10,938 nt of DNA, taken from positions 1 through 10,938 of the forward strand of contig JWZX01000548.1 in NCBI GenBank assembly GCA_001275005.1, given 5' to 3'. Made by a program: the position numbers and the translations under genes. Numbering within the stretch: the stretch's first letter is position 1; every line of letters starts with the position of its first letter. The notes below the pieces were generated by a model. It was not told the origin of the DNA, ran no database searches, and saw only the letters and a list, made by a program, of their open reading frames with translations. Shown piece after piece: positions 6,641 through 10,938 of this stretch. Source of the stretch: Chrysochromulina tobinii (Eukaryota > Haptophyta > Prymnesiales > Chrysochromulinaceae).

Positions 6641-7518
6641 CACGCGCGCCTCTGTCTGTACCATAAGAAGATTAGCACACCGCCAACCGTCACAGTCCCT
6701 ATTGCGATTATCGGCATCATGCTGCCGGACGACTGTTGCTGCTCGTGGTGTCGGTGATGAGGCTGTGGCGGCGGCGGCGGGTCGCTCGTGACGCGCAGTT
6801 GGTGCTGGTCGGTTTGCAGCAGCGTGACCGGAGGGAGCACCGCCGCGTGGTCCTGATTGTACACGCGCTGTGGCTCGACCTCGCGTGCTTGGTAGGCGCT
6901 CGCGACGACTGGGATCGGTTGCGGCGCGCCCTGCGTCGCTGCGGGACCGGTGGCACTGCACGGCGTTTGAGCCATAAGAACGCCTTGATTGGCGTCGTGC
7001 ACGCCCGCCGCTGGTAGCGGACTCCCGTCATAAGGGCCCACGGCCATGGGCGCAGTGAGATTTGGTGCAACGGCCGCGACGCCCGCTGCTTGCACCTGCG
7101 CGTTGGTCGAATTTTGAACGGTCTGTGCGTGTGTCTCACCGTCCGCTGTCGTCAGGCCCGTGTAGACAGCTTGCGCCAAGTGGACTTCATTCACCGTCTG
7201 CTGCACCGTACCTCGCACCACTCCTACAACGTCACCCGAAGCCAAAGCCACTGCAGTTGAACCGGCTTGAGTCACTACGGCGCTGGCAGCTTGGCCTATC
7301 GGACCGGACGTCGCGCTGTGAACCGTCGACGAGATCTGATCGACCGCCGACTGCCCGACGACTTGCGCGGCGGCCATCCCAGCCTCTCGCGTGACCTCCC
7401 GTGCGACACTCGTCGCGACCGGCATCAAAGTGCGCCCGATCGTAGGAGCAATAGCTCTGGCACCGAAACTCAAGGCAGCGCGCCCTGCTGTCATAGCGAA
7501 GGGGACAGCAAGAAACAT
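6640..7518 (-). CDS. Ala-rich 292-residue protein with C-terminal membrane anchor
   Basis: Unrecognised. Starts at ATG 7518 (MFLAVPFAMTAGRAALSFGA). Residues 1-120 are rich in Ala, Val, Thr and Gly and predicted helical (ARAIAPTIGRTLMPVATSVA, AASAVVTQAGSTAVALASGD). Residues about 190-265 are low complexity with Pro, Gln and His runs (PPPPPQPHHRHHEQQQSSGS). The C-terminus MMPIIAIGTVTVGGVLIFLW followed by YRQRRA is a clear transmembrane helix with positive flank, so the protein is probably tail-anchored with the bulk on the other side. The next gene starts on the last base of its stop codon (TGATG), suggesting coupled translation or a promoter inside this gene. A good boundary motif precedes the start. 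An internal-membrane virion protein is plausible for an icosahedral dsDNA virus but not shown. Confidence 0.75.
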   Translation of the reverse strand: MFLAVPFAMTAGRAALSFGARAIAPTIGRTLMPVATSVAREVTREAGMAAAQVVGQSAVDQISSTVHSATSGPIGQAASAVVTQAGSTAVALASGDVVGVVRGTVQQTVNEVHLAQAVYTGLTTADGETHAQTVQNSTNAQVQAAGVAAVAPNLTAPMAVGPYDGSPLPAAGVHDANQGVLMAQTPCSATGPAATQGAPQPIPVVASAYQAREVEPQRVYNQDHAAVLPPVTLLQTDQHQLRVTSDPPPPPQPHHRHHEQQQSSGSMMPIIAIGTVTVGGVLIFLWYRQRRA

Positions 7519-7530
7519 GGTTTCTTACTT

Positions 7531-7542
7531 TAATCAGAATTA
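7531..7542 (-). promoter_or_regulatory. TAATTCTGATTA motif upstream of the 7518 start
   Basis: The minus strand reads TAATTCTGATTA; its first three bases are the stop codon of the preceding gene (7540-7542). The ATG at 7518 follows 12 bases later. Confidence 0.55.
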
Positions 7543-8130
7543 CTGCTTGTACACCCAAATCGCCCCACCAATGATCACACCGGCTGTGAGCAGGTACGTG
7601 ACGTTCCGTACTGTGTTGGCGCCGTGTTCAATCCCGTGGCGCAAGTCGCCCGGAATGGACATGAGCCAATGCCCCGCGTCGCCCGCACCATCCAAGAAAT
7701 TATCGACTGCGCTCGGAGGATCAGATCTGGGGCCTCGATGGTCGAGCAAACTCATCACACCGCCACCGACGACCGGAATCGCCGCGTACAAGGCCGCTTG
7801 CCCGAGTGTGCTTCCGACCCCACTCGTGATTCTCGAGAACATGCTCCGCGTCGGCGTCGGCGCATTCGATGGATTCGGCGTCGGCGTCGGGTGCGTCGAC
7901 GGCGCTGGCGGTCCTTGGTGAGGCGGCGTCGTGCTCACCGGTGGGTGCTGGCTCGTCAGGGTAGGGTTCGATGCGTGAGGCGCAGCGGGCGGCACGGTCG
8001 CATTCCCGGTCGGCGCATTCGTCGCGTGCGCGGGCGGGTCCGGATGCGGCGTCGGTGCGGGTGGGCGGCTGGGGTTTCCGCTTGCTGGCGTTCGCGGAAG
8101 TGTCGGCAGATGAAAGGAGAAACGACCCAT
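7540..8130 (-). CDS. Pro/Thr-rich 196-residue protein with C-terminal membrane anchor
   Basis: Unrecognised. The ATG at 8130 gives MGRFSFHLPTLPRTPASGNP. Residues about 9-96 are a Pro/Thr/Ala/Asn-rich, mucin-like stretch (PNPSNAPTPTRS and similar). A Gly/Ala-rich hydrophobic segment follows (about 97-127, SGVGSTLGQAALYAAIPVVG), then a short globular part (SAVDNFLDGAGDAGHWLMS), and a final transmembrane helix, VTYLLTAGVIIGGAIWVYKQ, that ends the protein. The layout of a low-complexity region plus C-terminal anchor parallels the neighbouring 292-residue protein. Arg3 makes N-myristoylation unlikely despite Gly2. The promoter-like motif and the 21-base spacing to an upstream TAA support this start. 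A long open frame on the same strand in another phase (to 7721) is judged to be a shadow. Confidence 0.75.
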   Translation of the reverse strand: MGRFSFHLPTLPRTPASGNPSRPPAPTPHPDPPAHATNAPTGNATVPPAAPHASNPTLTSQHPPVSTTPPHQGPPAPSTHPTPTPNPSNAPTPTRSMFSRITSGVGSTLGQAALYAAIPVVGGGVMSLLDHRGPRSDPPSAVDNFLDGAGDAGHWLMSIPGDLRHGIEHGANTVRNVTYLLTAGVIIGGAIWVYKQ

Positions 8131-8143
8131 TCTTCACCGAGCG

Positions 8144-8154
8144 CTCAGAATTTA
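8144..8154 (-). promoter_or_regulatory. TAAATTCTGAG motif upstream of the 8130 start
   Basis: The minus strand reads TAAATTCTGAG 13 bases before ATG 8130. By analogy with other boundaries its TAA (8152-8154) is the stop codon of the preceding gene, although that gene reaches it only after a one-base frame change. Confidence 0.5.
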
Positions 8155-8815
8155 CAGCGCGTCGGCATTCGGCGGTTTGTTCACTGGCTTCCCCACTCGT
8201 CCGGACCGCCTTTGCAATCTCCGGATTCTGGTTCGCCGCGTGGACTGTCACGACCGTCGCGCCGATCGCGAGTGCGAGGCGCCACTCGGGCGGCGTGTAC
8301 ATCCCGGTGTTGTACTTGATCATCAGCTCGTCGATGATCGGCTGGAACTCGTGCATGTTCTGCTGCGTCACGTTGCCGAGCCCGGTGAGGTTGAGGCCCA
8401 GCGGATTCCAGTAATCGGTCGAGCGCTCGAGGCACGTCATGGCCATGCACAGGCCCGACGCGCCAAAGTTGACGCCCTGGCTGCTCCCGAGCTGCAGCTC
8501 GAGGTAGTGCAGCTCGTCCTCGATCTCCTCGGGCGTGCTCAGCTTCTTGTTGCGCGACTTGAGGTGTGCGAAGCGCTCGCGGTACGCGCTGATCTTGTCG
8601 AGCATCAAGCGCAGCTGCTCGGGCGAGGGAGGGAGCGGCTCGGGCGGCGCGGCCGGGGCTTCGAGCGCCGCGGGCAGGCTGCCACGCTTCGGCTCCTTGG
8701 GCTCCTTCGGAGGCGCGCCGCCGCCCTTCTTCTTCGACGCGCGCTCCTCCTGCGCGGCGCCGAGGACGGCCGGCTCGAGTTCGATGAGGTTCAACGGATC
8801 GTAAATTTCGGGCAT
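8152..8815 (-). pseudogene. Putative structural protein gene, probable 1-base frameshift near its 3' end
   Basis: Starts at ATG 8815 (MPEIYDPLNLIELEPAVLGA). A charged Lys/Pro-rich linker (about 25-65) is followed by a mostly helical domain: LRLMLDKISAYRERFAHLKS, TPEEIEDELHYLELQLGSSQ, GASGLCMAMTCLERSTDYWN, HEFQPIIDELMIKYNTGMYT and PPEWRLALAIGATVVTVHAA. This arrangement, ending in a 'yMYxPPExRLA' phrase, resembles as I remember it an uncharacterised protein of algal DNA viruses. In the starting frame it runs past the next gene's start for 364 codons, but the last part looks like an antiphase shadow of that gene. Shifting one base, probably in the C4/G4 run at 8191-8194, leads to a TAA at 8152-8154 with the same motif and spacing as other boundaries (about 220 codons). 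If there is no frameshift, the gene simply overlaps its neighbour. Confidence 0.6.
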
Positions 8816-8830
8816 CGCTGTCTACTCTGA

Positions 8831-8850
8831 CACTCAGAAACTTTGACTCA
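8831..8850 (-). promoter_or_regulatory. TTTCTGAG motif upstream of the 8815 start
   Basis: The minus strand between the TGA stop at 8848-8850 and ATG 8815 contains AAAGTTTCTGAGTG, with the same TTCTGAG core as the 8144-8154 copy. The stop-to-start gap of 32 bp is longer than usual and the motif follows the stop instead of overlapping it. Confidence 0.4.
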
Positions 8851-9174
8851 CTCGACAACATCAATAAACAGCTTCACATACCGCCAAAACTTCTCGTGCA
8901 TGTGCTCGCGCCCCTGCACTTCGTTCAGGAGCTGCACGACCGGCTCGAAGCCGGCCTGGCCCGTCGCGAGCGCGATCAGCGCGTCCCAATCGCGCTGCGC
9001 CTCGATGTGCTTGTTCGAGTGCAGCATCGTTGCGAAGGTCGTGAGCTCGAGCTCGAGGCGCGCATCGACCGCCGCGACGTAGTCCATCGCTGCGGACGCG
9101 CCGAGCTCCTCCTGCACCCACGCGGCCATGTTGTGCATCTTGCTCTTGAGGAAGGAGCCGACGGTGTTCATCAT
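8848..9174 (-). CDS. Helical 108-residue hypothetical protein
   Basis: Starts MMNTVGSFLKSKMHNMAAWV; either of the two adjacent Met codons could be used. The protein looks almost wholly alpha-helical with no membrane span (MDYVAAVDARLELELTTFAT, EAQRDWDALIALATGQAGF) and ends HMHEKFWRYVKLFIDVVE, an amphipathic helix of the sort used for protein-protein contacts. I do not recognise the family. It begins on the stop codon of the preceding small membrane protein gene (TGATG overlap), so the two are probably co-expressed. A TTTTCTAG element inside the preceding gene (about 9214-9223) could instead serve as its own promoter, some 40 bases upstream. A structural or scaffolding role is a guess from position. 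Confidence 0.68.
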   Translation of the reverse strand: MMNTVGSFLKSKMHNMAAWVQEELGASAAMDYVAAVDARLELELTTFATMLHSNKHIEAQRDWDALIALATGQAGFEPVVQLLNEVQGREHMHEKFWRYVKLFIDVVE

Positions 9175-9419
9175 CAGATCAGGTAGGTGATCAGTGCCGC
9201 ACTCAATGGGACGGCTAGAAAATGATAGTCAGTGGCTTGCGGGTCGTTTGAGAGGCCCCGCTGCGGGCGCAGCTCGCCCGCCTCTGTGAACGCCGACTTT
9301 GGCAGCCCGGCCGTGAACGCAATGATGCCGACGAGGACGCCGGCGACGAACGCGCGCTTGAGCGGCGTCCCGAGCCCGAGCGCGACCATCGCGCCGCGCA
9401 CTCCGATCTCTTCGTCCAT
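9174..9419 (-). CDS. Small two-span membrane protein (81 aa)
   Basis: Starts at ATG 9419 (MDEEIGVRGAMVALGLGTPL). The first span is RAFVAGVLVGIIAFTAGLP (about residues 22-40) and the second, HFLAVPLSAALITYLI, ends the protein (66-81). Between them is a hydrophilic stretch, KSAFTEAGELRPQRG. The pattern 'GLGTPLKR-hydrophobic-P-FxExGxxRP' is, as I remember it, shared with a small conserved membrane protein of several algal DNA viruses, but I could not check this. It would fit an inner-membrane virion protein. A clear boundary motif precedes its start, and the following gene overlaps its stop. Confidence 0.72.
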   Translation of the reverse strand: MDEEIGVRGAMVALGLGTPLKRAFVAGVLVGIIAFTAGLPKSAFTEAGELRPQRGLSNDPQATDYHFLAVPLSAALITYLI

Positions 9420-9433
9420 GTACGCACACGACG

Positions 9434-9446
9434 CTTAGAATAATTA
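9434..9446 (-). promoter_or_regulatory. TAATTATTCTAAG motif upstream of the 9419 start
   Basis: The minus strand reads TAATTATTCTAAG, with the TAA being the stop of the preceding gene (9444-9446). ATG 9419 lies 14 bases further on. It is a three-base-longer version of TAATTCTAAG. Confidence 0.55.
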
Positions 9447-10424
9447 GATACGGACAGAACGGCCCGCGCTGCCGGCATCACCCACGAATGGAAGTGTATT
9501 CGCATTCGTTCTTGCGTTGTGGTGTACGGCAAGTCTATCATTGTCGATTTGGTACATGTTCCTAGCCATTTGCTCTCGAGTACCACCAGCACTGAGAGGC
9601 ATGTCGGCACGCGAAACCGCCCAGGATGTTCCAAGCGTTGGCTGCCGACCCGTCTTCGCTGAATTGAAGGGCAGACCAAGCTTATCTTGGTCATTGAACT
9701 TTGTCGCAAACGCCAAGTACGACAGAATGCCCGGTGCGTATTTATCCGCAAGTCTCGTGCCGGTTCGAACGAGAGACGGACCTTGAAGCTTGCCCTGATC
9801 GACCATGTACTTGAAGTACAGGTCGTCGAACGTGTTGATCCCCCACGAGTCGATCATCTGATTACGAAGCGCGTACTCGTAATCGGCGTGCGCCTGTTGC
9901 AAACGCCGATTCACATACTCAGGGTACACTTCCATCAAAAACTTCATACTCCCGGGTTGGCGGGGGTCAATGAAGGATTCAACGTACTGGTCAAACTTTG
10001 CGAGCTCGGAGGTGTCCTCCATGTACTTGAGGTACTGGACCTCCTCGTCCGTGATCGGATCGGTGCGCTGAACGCCCGGGGACTGTAAATTTTGAACAGA
10101 CGCGTTGATGCCATCTCGGATCGCCTGGCGTCGGGCCAAATTATCCTTTGCCGCTGAGGGACCCACGTACGAGACGGGGAGTTGCGAGGTCCCATTTGGC
10201 ATCCAATTTGGCAAAGTAGTCGGCCTATCCCTACCATTGTCGCCACCGATGTACAGATGCTCAGCGTAGCCCCCTTCAGGAAAGCTTGGTGTCACGTACT
10301 GTTGCTGGAGTTCCAAGGCTCGCGCGGCGTTTTGGACTCCCATCGTCGGATTGGTTCGGGATCCACTCGACCCCGAAATCGACGGCATGCCGCTCGGTGC
10401 AGCATCAAGCCCTGTAGTAGCCAT
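9444..10424 (-). CDS. Putative conserved virion structural protein (326 aa)
   Basis: Starts at ATG 10424 with a disordered Ser/Gly-rich N-terminus (MATTGLDAAPSGMPSISGSS). A central helical region of about 100 residues has the order EVQYLKYMEDTSELAKFDQY, DPRQPGSMKFLMEVYPEYVN (then RR), and SWGINTFDDLYFKYMVDQGK. This resembles a conserved protein of algal nucleocytoviruses with the pattern 'E-x3-ELAKFD ... DP ... YPEY-xx-RR ... DDLxFxYxxDxG'. I remember it as a virion-associated protein but do not know its precise role. The C-terminal part (LADKYAPGILSYLAFATKFN and onward) is mixed, ending GSAGRSVRI. There is no membrane span or enzyme motif. The gene is intact and the least ambiguous structural candidate in the cluster. 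Capsid-associated function is inference. Confidence 0.78.
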   Translation of the reverse strand: MATTGLDAAPSGMPSISGSSGSRTNPTMGVQNAARALELQQQYVTPSFPEGGYAEHLYIGGDNGRDRPTTLPNWMPNGTSQLPVSYVGPSAAKDNLARRQAIRDGINASVQNLQSPGVQRTDPITDEEVQYLKYMEDTSELAKFDQYVESFIDPRQPGSMKFLMEVYPEYVNRRLQQAHADYEYALRNQMIDSWGINTFDDLYFKYMVDQGKLQGPSLVRTGTRLADKYAPGILSYLAFATKFNDQDKLGLPFNSAKTGRQPTLGTSWAVSRADMPLSAGGTREQMARNMYQIDNDRLAVHHNARTNANTLPFVGDAGSAGRSVRI

Positions 10425-10440
10425 GAGATTCTACATCTGC

Positions 10441-10454
10441 GACTTGGAAAATCA
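10441..10454 (-). promoter_or_regulatory. Degenerate boundary motif upstream of the 10424 start
   Basis: The minus strand reads TGATTTTCCAAGTC, starting on the TGA stop of the preceding gene. It keeps the layout and the AAGTC end seen at 5425-5439 but has TTCC instead of TTCT in the core. The gap to ATG 10424 is 16 bases. Confidence 0.3.
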
Positions 10455-10763
10455 ACAGTCTTCGGTTTGAATCTTGAACCAGAGTCCGACCTTTGCGGTA
10501 TTCGTGGAGACGGGCTTGAAGGTTCCGGTCGCAGTGTCGTACGTGCGGAGCGTCAAAGTCATCGACGAGAGGTGGCGCGGCGTGAAGGTGTGCGTGTGGA
10601 TTGGCGTGTGGACGTACCCGAGCGTGCCGAGCACGCAGAAGACCTTCTCGCGAAGCGTCTGCTCCGTCGCATTGTGCACGATCGTCGTCGTGTTGCCCTC
10701 AACTTCGTCGATGTTTAGGAGGAGCGGCGCGAGGGTCGGATTCAAAGCAGGTGCCGCCATCAT
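10452..10763 (-). CDS. Beta-rich 103-residue hypothetical protein, possible minor capsid component
   Basis: Unrecognised. Starts at ATG 10763 or the adjacent 10760 (MMAAPALNPTLAPLLLNIDE). The sequence alternates short hydrophobic strands and turns (NTTTIVHNATEQTLREKVFC, VLGTLGYVHTPIHTHTFTPR, SSMTLTLRTYDTATGTFKPV, KVGLWFKIQ) and ends with an acidic TEDC, which suggests a small beta-sandwich. No membrane span or signal peptide is seen. Both the preceding partial gene and this one look beta-rich, so they might be related minor capsid or fibre-like proteins, but that is a guess. A clear motif precedes it at the standard distance. Confidence 0.65.
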   Translation of the reverse strand: MMAAPALNPTLAPLLLNIDEVEGNTTTIVHNATEQTLREKVFCVLGTLGYVHTPIHTHTFTPRHLSSMTLTLRTYDTATGTFKPVSTNTAKVGLWFKIQTEDC

Positions 10764-10774
10764 CTAATCAGGCG

Positions 10775-10786
10775 ATGAGAAAATTA
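10775..10786 (-). promoter_or_regulatory. TAATTTTCTCAT motif upstream of the 10763 start
   Basis: The minus strand reads TAATTTTCTCAT; TAA is the stop codon of the preceding partial gene (10784-10786). ATG 10763 lies 11 bases further on, in line with the other boundaries. Confidence 0.45.
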
Positions 10787-10938
10787 AGGAGTTGGAGGAG
10801 TTGGAGGTTGCTCCGAGACATTATTTACAACAACTGACGTTGGTAGGCGATGTATCGTCACTGAGGAGTACGCCTGCTCAGTGCCATTCTTCACAACCAA
10901 TGTGAACACCGCGGTGAGCAGGTCTTCAGGCGCAGCTG
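10784..10938 (-). CDS. C-terminal 50 residues of an unidentified protein, cut by the window end
   Basis: A minus-strand frame is open from the right edge to TAA at 10786-10784 and gives AAPEDLLTAVFTLVVKNGTE followed by QAYSSVTIHRLPTSVVVNNV and a Pro/Thr tail. The other two minus-strand frames are closed early. The stop is embedded in the same motif and lies 20 bp before the next ATG as elsewhere in the cluster, which supports it being real. It looks beta-strand rich. Too little is present to name it. Confidence 0.6.
   Translation of the reverse strand, partial: AAPEDLLTAVFTLVVKNGTEQAYSSVTIHRLPTSVVVNNVSEQPPTPPTP

Noticed and set aside
7721-8130. Long minus-strand continuation of the 8815 frame through the neighbouring Pro-rich gene
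   Set aside because: Arg/Asp/Ala-rich composition typical of an antiphase reading of a GC-rich Pro/Thr gene; a boundary motif and TAA with standard spacing lie at 8144-8154.
1-10938. tRNA genes, rRNA genes, CRISPR arrays, transposase or recombinase genes
   Set aside because: I saw no cloverleaf, regular spacer-repeat array, or DDE/tyrosine/serine recombinase motifs on either strand; integration machinery, if any, lies outside the window.

Overview
The window looks like a junction between nuclear DNA of a unicellular alga and an integrated small dsDNA virus. The best-fitting virus is a relative of the mriyaviruses, the group that includes yaravirus and the Pleurochrysis endemic viruses of haptophytes. 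This rests on two things seen in the sequence. Bases 1 to about 1580 hold a minus-strand gene that only makes sense with spliceosomal introns, and its protein has phrases I remember from haptophyte, pelagophyte and dinoflagellate proteomes. Bases from about 1720 onward are intron-free, tightly packed and virus-like. The virus assignment is inference. I do not see the diagnostic major capsid protein or packaging ATPase here; they would have to lie to the right of the window.

Layout. (1) 1-1492, minus: a 3'-truncated host-type gene with three exons and two inferred GT-AG introns of 74 and 107 bp. It encodes an N-terminal membrane region and a conserved soluble C-terminal region. (2) About 1583-1750: a gene-free boundary with G-runs, then about five imperfect 10-11 bp direct repeats that run into the start of the next gene. 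(3) 1751-5017, plus: one 1088-residue protein with HUH rolling-circle endonuclease motifs in its last 250 residues, the presumed replication initiator. (4) 5014-10938, minus: a cluster of 12 small genes running toward the initiator gene. They encode putative virion and membrane proteins: Pro-rich proteins with MGQS N-termini, two proteins with a C-terminal membrane anchor, a small two-span membrane protein, helical proteins, and one protein resembling a conserved algal-virus structural protein. The twelfth gene is cut by the window end.

The cluster has a regular architecture. At seven gene boundaries the stop codon is followed 20-32 bp later by the next ATG, with a copy of (T)AATTCTNA or a close variant between, and at five of these the motif overlaps the stop codon. 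An eighth boundary has the motif at an 18-52 bp gap whose length depends on which stop is real, and a ninth has only a degenerate copy. Two further junctions are TGATG stop-start overlaps. The motif is a good candidate for the late promoter or initiator of this virus.

Three of the twelve cluster genes appear frameshifted: one by an exact 20-bp tandem duplication, one by an 11-bp near-tandem duplication, and one probably by a single base in a short homopolymer. The initiator gene is open throughout. Together with the intron-containing flank this suggests a fairly recent endogenous copy that has begun to decay.
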